This document shows, piece by piece, positions 22,000 to 32,612 of a DNA stretch of 64,000 bases; within the stretch, counting starts at the first letter, position 1, and each line of letters opens with the position of its first letter. A program made the position numbers and the translations under genes. The DNA comes from Grammothele lineata (taxonomy: Eukaryota; Basidiomycota; Agaricomycetes; Polyporales; Polyporaceae): the NCBI GenBank assembly GCA_002150815.3, contig NDFF03000033.1, positions 558,001 to 622,000 of the forward strand. The letters run 5' to 3'. The notes beneath the pieces were generated by a model. That model saw only the letters and a program-made list of their open reading frames with translations, was not told the origin of the DNA and searched no databases.

Positions 22000-23391
22000 A
22001 TGCTTTACCAGCTAACGACAGCGTCACGGAACCCTTTGCACACTACACTTCTTCCGACGCGCTCTTTCCTGCCATTCATCTTAGCATTCATCTGTTGGGC
22101 TCGGCCCGTTCAAGCTGCAATTCAGACAGTGATCATTGACGACACCTTCGGGGACGCCACTACAGGCGCCTTACCCTTGTATTCTCCAGCCGGCAGCTGG
22201 GCGCAAGGCCAACCATGCGAAATGGACGACCAGTGCCCGGTCTCTCTGGATCCCCGCCTTGTTGGAAATGGGACTTGGCATAGCACCCAGGGGGTATCAA
22301 TAGACCCCTCTCCACGCACCGTCGATCTTAGTTTTTATGGTACGTCCTGATCAGAAACCCCGCAACTATGTGTTCACACAAAGGTTGAAAACAAGGCGAA
22401 TCCATTGATATCTTCTGCATTATCTCCGAGGCAACCTCGGGACGGAACATTGGGATGAACATGTCTTTCGAGCTGGACAATGTGGCCATTGGCACGTACT
22501 TCCACCAGCCAAGCGGCGAAACCGACGCAGCGGGGATATACAAGATTGCATACAACGTATCCGTTTATTCGAACGCGTCTATCCCGTCTGGAAATCATAC
22601 GATGCGTATTGCTTCCTTGGGAGAATCGCAGGTACTCTTCGACTATGCCATATATACGTACGTTCATTCGACAGTGTTCCAGAAGGATGATTGGTTTAAT
22701 TGACGTCTTGTGCATGCATAGTATTCAAACGGGACCACTCGACAACGCCTCCAGCACAGCCCCGCCATTATCGTCTGAAGAACGAACTACACATTCATCA
22801 TCTCGCCGCAGAGAGGTAATCGTCGGAGTGGCGGCTGGTATCTTTGTCATGGTCTGTGTCACTGGAGCCGCAACATTCGTAATCTGTCGCCGCCGCCGCC
22901 GTTTCCACGGGTTCATTGAAAAAGACGCACACCTCCTGTCGGAACCCGATTTTCGCCGATATGGTACGAAGGACGGCTCCGACGACGGGATTGATGCATC
23001 TTCCACGGACTCTCTAGCTCCGGAGTACTACGCGCCTACCTCGCGCTCTCCACATGCATCACAGTTCTCCACCAGCTCATGGTATCCCACGGACCTTGGG
23101 AGTGATCGGGAGGAGTCAGGGAACCTTCAGTCCCCCACGATATCGGAGTCTACACCTCTTGCGGAGTTCCCAGTGTCGTCTTCCATGAACAGCTATCCAG
23201 GCACTCGTATAGTGTCTGATGAAGGGGAAACGAGGCTTGAAGGACCTGAAAACTCCTTGGCTCGCTATGCGCGGCAAAGCATCGCCGAGCGGGAGGCCGA
23301 ATTCACTCGTACGCTTGAGGCAGACGTCAATGAGCCCCGCCTTGCGGCGGATCCAATCACATTCTCCCATGCCTCCGACAGCCACATATAG
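22000..23391 (+). CDS. Secreted-ectodomain, single-pass membrane protein
   Basis: Exons 22000-22339, 22396-22657 and 22722-23391 encode 423 residues. A likely signal peptide is seen at residues 20-42 (FLPFILAFICWARPVQA). The ectodomain (about 200 residues) has TVIIDDTFGD, possible N-glycosylation sites (NGTW, NMSF, NVSV, NASI, NHTM) and is followed by a Ser/Thr linker. One membrane helix (VIVGVAAGIFVMVCVTGAATFVI) is followed by a stop-transfer CRRRRRF and a 170-residue polar, Ser-rich cytoplasmic tail. This plan matches a family expanded in mushroom-forming fungi with no known function. It may be a cell-wall sensor or adhesion protein, but that is inference. The first intron must end in AAG. 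Confidence 0.8.
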
Positions 23392-24182
23392 CTCATCTTT
23401 ACGAGTATCGCATGGCAGTTTTACTCTATTCGTTGACGTCTTCTGGAGCAGCGCGGAGTTGGCAAGATGAAGTAGGCAAATGGAACGTTGGCAGGCGTAG
23501 ATGATCAGACCGAGATTATATGGACGTGAGCGGGGAAGGAAGAGCCGGTATATATCTTCACACTTGACAGAGGTCGCACGCGCAATATTGTTCCGTTGTA
23601 AGTCTATAGAAAGCTTGATACTTAATGTGTTTCTGGTCGAAGTAGTATTTACGGACTCGTCTAGTCTACTCGACTTGGCTTGTCGTCGAGAGGTAGAACT
23701 TCATGTACTCCACAGCTAGCCCTTTCTAATCCATCCTTCCGTTCTATTATTTCTACAATTTGAGCAGCTTCAATTGTGGTTGCACCTTGGGCACCTTCGC
23801 GATGCCAGTGAATGCGAAAGCACTGTAGTACTAGGTTCTCTCTCACCTCAATGAAAACACGAGTACACTGGAAAATATCAATCACTTTCAGAGCGGCATT
23901 AGCGGATTTCCAAGGATTTCAATTTATTTGCTATCAGTGCTCGATATTAATTGAAACAACATCTCAGGCCGCTTTAAAGTCATTGAGCCACAAATGATGA
24001 ATGACGTTGCCTTCCAAAAACAGAAGCGCACCGGCAAAGGGCTGATCACGATGCGCGCGCGTCCAGGCGCGTCCCGCGTACCCAACCATCAATATCTCTT
24101 GTCTATCCCTCATATCGAGCAAGTTTAGTCTTCCCCCGGTTCCCAACGCGCAGCACACGCCCTAGCACACGCACATACCGCC
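23392..24182. other. Intergenic, 791 bases
   Basis: Between two plus-strand genes. Several short frames on both strands, none convincing. Presumed 3' end plus THOC3 promoter. Confidence 0.5.
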
Positions 24183-25653
24183 ATGAACTCCAATCAAAAG
24201 GATGAAGAGGAGATTCCACCCCCAGAACGACCGCCTTCGCCTCCGCCGCACACGACCTTGGCCGTACGCGGAATCCATGTACGAACCGTTCGCCCCTGGC
24301 CGCGTTTTATATCCCCGGAAACTCTGTGGTAACGGTCGCGTTTATGTACCGTAGGCCCCCAACTTCTCCGCCTTCCGCCCTCGCGAGTTCTTCCGCTTCC
24401 AGACGCCGCAGGCGATGAACCATGTCGCATGGAGCTGCGACGGCCGAAAACTCGGCGCAGTAGGCATCGACAAGATCGCACGCGTGTGGTCATTGGATAA
24501 GACGGTTTGTGCGCCGCACTGCTTCGGCAAGGAATCGCTTGCTCTGACGGGTCCTGTGTAGCTTGAGCAGCGTCCGGCGGCCACTTTCCCCGGAGGGCAC
24601 AGCGACGACATTGATTACATCGCGTGGAACCCGACGCACCCGGAGCTGTTTTGCACATCAAGCCAGAAGGATCGAAGAGTGGTCTTTTGGGACGGCCGAC
24701 GTGAGTTGCGAGATACTGGTCCTGGCGCACGTTCTCAATGGAAGCACGTAGAGAGCCGGCACATCCAACAAATTCAGCTCAGGGTAGCACCCGCGCAACT
24801 CAGCTATCATCCCGATGGGAAATCTATTTTGTATTGTTCGACCACGAGGCAATTGGGCATCCTAAACTATGGGAAGCAAGGGGACAGCCCCAAGGAGCTG
24901 TGGTATGAGCAGACAGACGTAAAGGTGAGTGACATCATATTCATATATTCGTACCCCCATCCGACGCATTAGGGCGTAGAAGTCGGCACAGACTGCAACC
25001 AATGCTATATTCAATCACGCTGGGGACGGGCTTGTGCTCACCCACCAAACCGAATCGTATATTCGCATTGTGGAGTACCCAAGCTTGAATGCATTACATG
25101 CCATGCCCGCCCATGTGTCAGGGTCGGTAGCCGCTTCTATGGACCCTAGGGGGAGGTGCGCGTTTGATCACCTCGAACCTCAGCCGTCCACTCACCGACT
25201 ACGCATGTCTTTAGATATCTTGCGACCGGCGGCAACGATTCCATAGTCAACCTCTTTGACGTCTCTTCATGGATCTGTGCGCGAACTATAGCAGTTTGCA
25301 AGTACGTGACGCCCGTCGTATTTCTTACAATGGGTCTCACGTATGTCTTGCAGTCATGGTATCAATGCGCTAAGCTTTTCTCATGACGGCGAATTCATCG
25401 CCATTGCAAACCAAGGCAACTATATTGATATAGTGAGTGGTATTGCACTGTTTGTCACTGCCCGTAATAACAGTGGGTATAGTGTGAGGTAGAGACCGGG
25501 ATGCCCCTTCATCGGGTACCCATCCTCGGACCAGCACCTACCGTCTCGTGGCATCCTTCAAAGCACATCATTGCTTATTGCGGGCAACACAAACACAAGG
25601 AGGGCAGTGCGATCCCAGTGGCCTGGGTCGGCTTGTTTGGGCCAGGTGTATAG
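24183..25653 (+). CDS. TEX1: THO complex WD40 subunit Tex1/THOC3
   Basis: Eight exons (24183-24278, 24355-24504, 24562-24700, 24752-24924, 24980-25155, 25215-25301, 25354-25432, 25483-25653) encode 356 residues. Seen as WD40 repeats: MNHVAWSCDGRKLGAVGID..ARVWSLDK, HSDDIDYIAWNPTHPELFCTSSQD-like with RRVVFWD, LSYHPDGKSILYCS, TNAIFNHAGDGLVLTH, YLATGGNDSIVNLFD, INALSFSHDGEFIAIAN and VSWHPSKHIIAYCGQ. Order and wording match THOC3/Tex1, a THO/TREX subunit that couples transcription to mRNA export. N-terminus is acidic and Pro-rich. With all splice joins in place the frame is intact; read without them it looks broken. Confidence 0.93.
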
Positions 25654-27219
25654 GTGCAGTGTTAGCAGTCGCTCGGGACCAGCCGTCTTTGTCTACTACT
25701 GTACTTCTATCCGATTCTTCAGGCCCTCGTTTACATCTTGCATTCTCCATACCCCAGCTGCCAACTTATGGGAAGTCTAGCATTAACGCGTGGAGACCAT
25801 GGTGTCTCACAAGGAGCGCGACATCGGAGCAATGATTATGGGGACGGGCGATGAACTGACCGATGAACGAGGATCTCAAGTAATCGTGGTGGAGAAACAT
25901 CGCCAGTGCGGCACAGATTACCAGACCCTCGCAAGGACTAGCCTTTCCCAACGAACAGTTGGATCTCCTGGTCTCGTATCCATCTGTGTGGGAAATGCGG
26001 ACGGGTGCGAGACTAGGAGACCCGAGCGTGAAGAACCGGAACGTAGCCCTCGGTTTTCTTCGGACACAACAGAAGACGCTCTATAGACTTGTGGAGTCTC
26101 GTCATACATACGGGGCGAGTTAAAGCGCCGAACGTCCAAGATCTTGTGCATCCGTTCCGATATCGGCATGGCGCGGACGACAGCCCGACTCGGATCCTGT
26201 GTCCCGTTTCGTCCGCTCCGCTGGTGCCGCTGAGGCGATCCTCGACGCATTTTGTGCTGTAGTTGTGTGCCTGACAATACGTCCGCCTCTGCACCCTCCG
26301 GTGTGTATACTCGGTCATTGTGAAGTACCGTCCGGGTGCGTGAGTGGCGGTTTTGGCGACACTGAGTCGAAACGGGAGGTAATCTATCTCGCCCATGGCC
26401 CGAATCTGCCATTCGGTGGCAGTGAATCTCCGAGAAGTGGGTATCGTGTCGGCCGAGAAATCTGAGCAGCTTTTGCTCGCTCGACGCTGAGCACAATGCT
26501 GTACCCGCGTCAGACAGCCCGGTGGCTAAGAGTCTCATGTGAAATACTTCCAGTTTCGTCTTGATAATCTAACAAAGTTTGGACCCACAAACTGGTCAGG
26601 ATGACGATAGAAACCAAAATCGATGCATATGGACACGACAGCGTACTGGCGCTACACAAAGCGAGAACGCGAAACAGGCTTCACTGGTAGTGCATGTAGA
26701 CTAGCTAGCCGTGCGACTACTGAGCCAACGACGGGGTATATGTACAATGAAGCAGAGCGATGGCTGGCACAGCAGTACCATATGGTGACAACAGAGCGAA
26801 AAGCGCAGAGGTACGACGCAAGTGCAAAGCACGCGTAGCGTGCGGACGGGAAAGCGATATGAATGGTTCGTGCTAGAAAACGTGGCCGAGAGCGTGAGCG
26901 ATGCGACGACGTAGCGTACGGCGTGAGACACAGTAAGAGGAGCGGGGGAGACAGCTTAGACAGTATGTACGTATGGACTTGTACGATCAGCAAAACATGC
27001 GAGATAGAGAGGATGGGGCATAGAGGCATAGTGGGTTCAAGATAGCAAACTTTTCGACAAACGACTCGAGCAAGACGTGGATAACGGAGGGAGGATCAGC
27101 GATGCAGTATTCAAAGCAATAACTCATCAACAAACGGAATGCAATGGTCTCAGCGATGAAAGAGTCTTTGAAAGGATTGTCCCGGTCGTGTGATTTGCCG
27201 CAGAGGATGTAGAAGATGA
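25654..27219. other. Intergenic between convergent genes, 1.6 kb
   Basis: No supported gene. A minus-strand frame (25918-26538) and several shorter ones lack conserved motifs or splice structure. Unusually long for two 3' ends in this otherwise compact window. Confidence 0.5.
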
Positions 27220-30200
27220 TTACCAGCCATAGCGGAGCACATCGCGCTCGACCTCAGAAGGGGGACGGACGATGACGTTGGGCACGACCTCCGACTGGCG
27301 GAGCATAGCACGTTCCTTGGTCGTCTCCGAGCGCGAGAGCTTCAAAGGCTTCAGAGAAGACCTGACCTTGCCCTGGATACCCTCAGAAGGATCCGCGTTC
27401 TCGTCCGAGCTCTTGTTGCCCTTCTTGCTCAGAAGGAGCGGCTTCACCCCGCGCTCTTGGTTCACGTCGCGGTCTTGGAGGAGCGAGAGCGGGCGCAGGC
27501 CGCCCCCGGGAGGGGATGCGATCTTTTGCGCCGACTTCTTGCCCTTAGCCTTGCTCTTCGGCGACTTAGGCACAAGCGGGCGGATCGCGCGCGCACCCCA
27601 CTGGGCAACGGCGCTCTTAGCGGACCCGTTTGAGCCGGAGCGGGTGACCTCGCCCTTGGGCTCGGCCGACGAGGGCGCGGCATTCTCGTCCGAGACGATG
27701 TACCGGATGCTCGAGCGGCGGCCGGGCGTCGGCCCGTCGCGGAGCTGCGGCACGGGCGGGGCGCGCTGCTTCGACTTGGGCTTCGTGCGCTGCGACTCGT
27801 GAGGGGTGCTCGACGCGAGCGGGCCGTCGACGTCTGGGTTGAACTGCGCGGGGTCGAAGTTGTTGAGATCGAGGTCGAAGAGCGTCACCTCGGACGCCGC
27901 AGACGGCGGGGGCAGCGGCATGCGGAGCTCCTGGTCGAGCGCGTTGATGAGGGTTGCAAGGGAGTTGCGCGACTGACGCGAGCCGGCCTTGTTCGAGCGG
28001 GCTTCGTAGACCTCATAGGGTGAAGGCAGCGAGCCGGCGCCGAAGGTCTGTGCGGAGACGGGCCGGTCCTGGTTGGAGGTGACCATGGGCGAGGCGGGGC
28101 GGAGGAGCTCATCGTCTTCGGAGACAACGTTGAGGTGCGAGCCGGAGTTGGGCACAAGCTCGCCGTCGTAGCCATAGACGGTGTTGCGGCGGTTGTCGTT
28201 GTTGATTGTGACGTACTGGCCGAGCTTGTTCTCGAGCGCCCGGTTAAGATCATTCTTCCAGGTCGAGAGCGAGTGAATGCCATCCTTGCCAAGGCTGAGG
28301 CTAAACACCAGGAGGTTAGTACACTGAATGTAATTTGACATGCACGTGACGTACCTGGGGAGACTGAAGTGGTTACGACGATGCCCAGAAATCTTCCTGT
28401 CACGAGGAACGACGGCGCCCTTCTTCTGCTCAAGCGGAGTCGACGCAGCCACCATGGACGAGAAGTCGGTCGAGAACCCGCCCAGCTCCGCCGGGAGGGT
28501 CTTCGTGCTCTTCATCGTGCCGGAGGCAGCACGGTGGGCCGGACTCCAGTCCCAGTCCTCGCGCACGCGGATGTCGTTGCCAAGCTTCAGTCCAGGAACA
28601 AGAAGCGGGAGGACCTTCGCCGAGAGTGCATCGATCTCCGCCATGTCGTCGCCCGCGACGGGCCCGAACGAGAACCCGGCAGACGAGGACGACTGCGAGT
28701 GCGACTTGCGGTGCGAGAGGAGGCGTGCCTTGCGCTCACGCACAGACGGCGGCGTAGGGGGCAGCGGCGACGCGGGTGGCGGGCTAACCGGGAAGCGCGG
28801 GTCCGCACGGGCGTCGGTCCCGGTGATGGACGACACGGAGCGGACGCGGAGGTGCGAGTGACGCGAGGTGCGCTTGGACTCGACACCGCTGGCAGCAGCA
28901 GACTCGATCATCTTGTCCTCCATGGAGGACACCGGGCGATCGAGCGCGGAGGCGGCGGTGGGCGAGGGCGGGACGGCGATGACCTGGGCAAGAGCGGAGT
29001 AGTGGCGCTGCGCGATGAGGATCTGCGTCTGGAACGCGACGCTCTCGGACGCTCCGGAGTAGTACGAGCTCGCCTTACTCTGCTTGCGCGCGCGGTGCGG
29101 GGTGCGGCCGAACTCAGCGCTGCGCTCGCTCTGCGCTGGGGTCGGCGGAAGCGAACGCTCCGGCTGCATCTGGATCGGCAGAGGCGGGGTGAGCGGCTCC
29201 TGGTTCTGCAGCTCTTGACCCTCAGGAGGGAGCACGGCCAGCTTCGGCTTGGGCTGGAGGAGACCGAGTGCGCGTCCAATCTTGCCCTTACCGTCCACAG
29301 CATCCCCGTTGGTGAGCCAGACATCAGTGCTGCGGCGAGACTCGACGACAGTGACGCTACCGCTACGCTTGTACTCGTGCGAATATTTGTACGACGAAGC
29401 GACAGTGCTCTGAGGGGAAGGCGCGCGTAGGACGGCAGACGGCGGCTCGCTGTAGCTCTCGAACAATTCCGACGGAATGGGGATAGGCGAGCGGAAGAGC
29501 AGGTTAACGGCGAGGAGAGGAGCAGAGAGCGTGACCGATAGCATCAGAAGGATGGAGCCCACAGAGCTGATGGGAGAACTGGGCGAAACCATGAACAGGA
29601 ACGGAAGACCGAGTCCCTGAAGAGGCAATGCGTCAATGTTAGATTCTCTGTCAAGTACATGTAAGACGTACCTGAGGCACCCAAATCATGAGAAGCCAAC
29701 CAGCAGTGCGGAACATAGTCATGTCGAGATCCTTGGATGCAGTAGACGAGAAACTGTCCTGGCCCTTCTCTGCCTGAGCCGCTTCGGGGGTGTAGCCGTA
29801 ACCACCGAGGACCTCCGCACTGGCCATCGCCGGGGTGATAGGACGAGAGACAGCAGTCGAAGGGAGGCTGTCAGCACCAAGGCCGGGAAGCGATGCGGCG
29901 GTAGGCGGAGGCGACGGAGGCTGAGTGGTAGGGAAGGACCAGTTGGACAGCGACGGCTGGTACTGCGAGGGTTCCGTGAGCCAGGAGGACTGCGAGCCGT
30001 TGCGAGGCGCCTGACGTTTGAAGGGGTCCGGATCGCTGTTGATCTGTGCCGACGTCGTGGAAGACGGGCGGTAAGGCGCGGGGAGAGGCGGCACCGGGGG
30101 CACAGTCTCGTGGCTGCCGAAAGGCGTGGCGGGGCTGAACCAGAACGACGACTTCGGTGCGAGGGACGGGAACGACGAAGTGGCCGGGTGAGGGAGCATA

Positions 30201-31065
30201 CGCGCGCTGGCGTTGGACGGCACGCGGGAGTGATGCGTGTGGTGCGTCGAGAACGAGAACGCGGAGATGCTCTCGCACCGCGAGCTGGCGCGGGAGGTAA
30301 TCCACGACGAACCGTCCCTGAGGGCATCGATGTCCTCTGTCGCAAAGCTGGGACGGGGCTTCTCCTCAACTTGACCCTGCTTGGCAGGCGGCCACGGGTC
30401 GCGAATGTCGTCGAGCGCGGCGAGGTTCCGCTTGATGATGAGAAGGGTACCAACGAGGCATCCAAAGGCAAGGGTGCTCAGCAACGCGATGGTGGAGGAG
30501 TAGGCGACGAGGCCGATGAAGAACGTGTGCACACTTGTCGCTGCAAGCACGCCGGCCATGGCGGTGGAGGTTACGACAAGGACGAGGGTAGGGGCCCAAA
30601 GCATCCAATGCTTGCCTCCGAAGGACACGGAACGGCCCATGCGGACGTGGAGGAGGGTCAGGCCCGAGATGATGAAAAGGCAAGTCTGCCTGAGGGTCAT
30701 CGCGAACCAGAGCCTCACAGCGGAGGCGGGATCACTGGCAACAGAGTACCCGGCGGGACCACCGAGGAACTCACTCACGGCCTGCCATGTGAAGATGGAG
30801 AGGGCGAGGAGGTCGCAACAGGCGAGCCAGAGATGGCCCTTATCTGCGGGAGAAACAGACCGATAGTTAGGAAGACCGAATTCAGACTACGTGAGAAGAA
30901 TTATCAGCTGCATCCAGAGATCGACATTGCGAACGAGCTTACAGGGCGGACTCGACGGCTGAGGGGGTGGGGCGGGAGGATTGGGATGAGAATGCGAAGA
31001 ATTACGAACGCTGAGCTGATGAAGGAGACGAAAGCAAGGATGAGAGCTGGGACGAGGGGGAACAT
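27220..31065 (-). CDS. Large seven-segment membrane protein, function unknown
   Basis: Exons 31065-30943, 30886-29672, 29616-28355 and 28300-27220 encode 1226 residues. Hydrophobic segments: residues about 5-33 (LVPALILAFVSFISSAFVI), 62-82 (WLACCDLLALSIFTWQA), 105-130 (CLFIISGLTLLHV), 137-160 (LVLVVTSTAMAGVLAA), 166-195 (FFIGLVAYSSTIALLS), 432-455 (AGWLLMIWVPQGLGLPFLF) and 460-485 (SILLMLSVTLSAPLLAVNLL). A polar loop of about 235 residues separates segments 5 and 6, and a Ser/Pro/Arg-rich tail of about 740 residues follows segment 7. This resembles a GPCR plan with a long third intracellular loop, but I see no known GPCR family motif. The 28354-28301 intron has a textbook GTACTAAC branch site. 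It is conserved in agaricomycetes as far as I know, with no assigned role. Confidence 0.85.
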
Positions 31066-31471
31066 ATTTGCGTATTCGTTGAGTCTTGCGGTCTTGCGGG
31101 TCTTGAGGGAGTGTCGTATGCGTAGAGCGCGTGGGCGTAGGGCCTTCGTTGAACCGTCGAGCGGGAAACAAGTCGCGGTCGTGAGGAGAGGAACGAAGGC
31201 TCTTGGAAACTCGAAGCGCGAGCCTTTGCTGGAACTTGAACCGTGGTAAATATCCTCCTTCGGGAGGTCTGCCAAAGGTACGCCCACACATCCAAATACC
31301 CTCCAGGCGCGCTTCCTCGTCGCTTGGCGAAGTGCGCGACCGTCACGTGGCCGTGTCTCGTCACGTCGTCGACGATGTGGTTCCACCCGTGACACGGCGT
31401 CACACGTGCGAACACGCCCAGGCGCCGACGGTCTCTCCCGGCAGAGGCGCCAGGCCGTCCAGCACCAAACC
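31066..31471. promoter_or_regulatory. Divergent promoter, 7TM protein / NDUFB9
   Basis: 406 bases between divergent start codons. CACGTG/TCACGT-type sequence appears near 31344-31365, matching an E-box core, but function is unproven. Confidence 0.4.
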
Positions 31472-32086
31472 ATGTCGTCCCTCCCGTCGCCGTTCACCGC
31501 GGCGCACAGGTCCTACGTCAAGTCCCTCTACCGGCGCATCCTCCAAAATGAGCTAGACTGGATTGTCCAGAGGGATCTGTGGAGGGCCCGCGCTCTTTCC
31601 ATCAGGGCAGAGTTTGAGAGGAACAGGTGCGCACCTCCCGAAACCATATTCACGTATGTAGCTCAAGTCAGGCCTCCTTTCCCCGTCATTTCGTCTCTTG
31701 CCCCCGCTCTAGGGATGTGCATGACCCCCGTGCCCTTGCCACTATCCTCACTAAGGCGGAGGCTGATCTTGCTGCTCGCAAGCATCCCGACCCATACCGC
31801 CGTAAGTGGGCTTGCTGTGGCGGGCTAGCATTTGTGCTTATCCGCGTGGGTTGTAGCCCCCGAGGCACCCGATGGGACCAAGTGGTACGTCTGCTGCTTT
31901 GCGCCATTAACCAGTGTAGGTAGTCTGACATGTTCCGACCAACACCTAGGGAGCGCAACCTACCGGTATGTTCCCTCAAACGTGTCTCCGCCGGGGTCGT
32001 CATCTTACGACTCCTCTTAGCCTCCTGTTGGTCCATTGTTCGAGCACGAGAAGTACAACGAGGAGCACGGTCGGGCTGGGCACTGA
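31472..32086 (+). CDS. Complex I subunit NDUFB9 (B22, LYR family)
   Basis: Exons 31472-31626, 31713-31801, 31857-31884, 31950-31965 and 32021-32086 encode 117 residues. The LYR motif is seen in HRSYVKSLYRRILQNELDW, followed by LWRARALSIRAEFERNR, then the C-terminal TKWERNLPPP signature of NDUFB9 homologs. Role: accessory subunit of mitochondrial NADH dehydrogenase (P module), with the LYR fold binding acyl carrier protein. Exon 4 is only 16 bases (GERNLP region), and exon 3 is 28. Length fits the family. Confidence 0.92.
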
Positions 32087-32612
32087 TTCCGCGTCATGTA
32101 CTCGTTGCACCAACATTGCGCTATCATATTTCGCGTTTCCTGCCGTGTGTTCTGGAGTGTTTTACGTGCTTTCGCAAGCCTGCTTTCGACTTCTACTGTT
32201 ATGCGAGTGGGATTGAGACCGAATCGTCGCCGAAGTGAAGTGAGCTGGGGAGAAAGAGCATGTCGAGCAGGGCCTATGTCGAACAAGGTAGCGGTCCTTC
32301 CGTGAGCAGCTGTTGTTCTGGAGCTGTATTTCTGCCCGTCCGTACCTTCTCTCTTGGCTGTTGCCTGTGTATTGAGTCTAGAAGAACGCTCTGACTGTGG
32401 CTATTAAGTCGTCGACGATGGCAACATTGGCAAGTTCCGAATTCGCTCTCCGGGGCGGATCGCGTCCTACGGTAGGGGATTATCACGTGTGTGTGCTGGT
32501 CGGCGTCCGATCTGTTTTGGCTGGGGTAGAAGCTGCAGAGCGAGCCCCATCCAGCGCGTCGAGCAGCGCTTGTCCGTCCTCTTCTTCGCTCTCCACCCCA
32601 TCGTTGTGCCCT
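32087..32612. other. Intergenic, lipin promoter region
   Basis: 526 bases upstream of the lipin start. Contains a palindromic TCACGTGTGTG stretch near 32484-32494 (CACGTG core). No gene is seen. Confidence 0.45.

Noticed and set aside
24183..25653. Apparent frameshifts in the WD40 gene (possible pseudogene)
   Set aside because: All stops and shifts disappear with eight exons having good splice sites and the product matches THOC3 fully.
26623..27045. Small frames between the THOC3 and seven-segment genes
   Set aside because: No motifs, no splice structure, and they lie in a presumed 3' untranslated zone.
28369..29430. 353-residue plus-strand open frame
   Set aside because: Also antisense to the seven-segment protein's tail; Arg-rich shadow with no splice or motif support.
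29636..31249. 537-residue open frame on the plus strand
   Set aside because: Antisense to the seven-segment membrane protein; composition (Arg/Gly-rich, low complexity) and lack of motifs show it is a codon-bias shadow.
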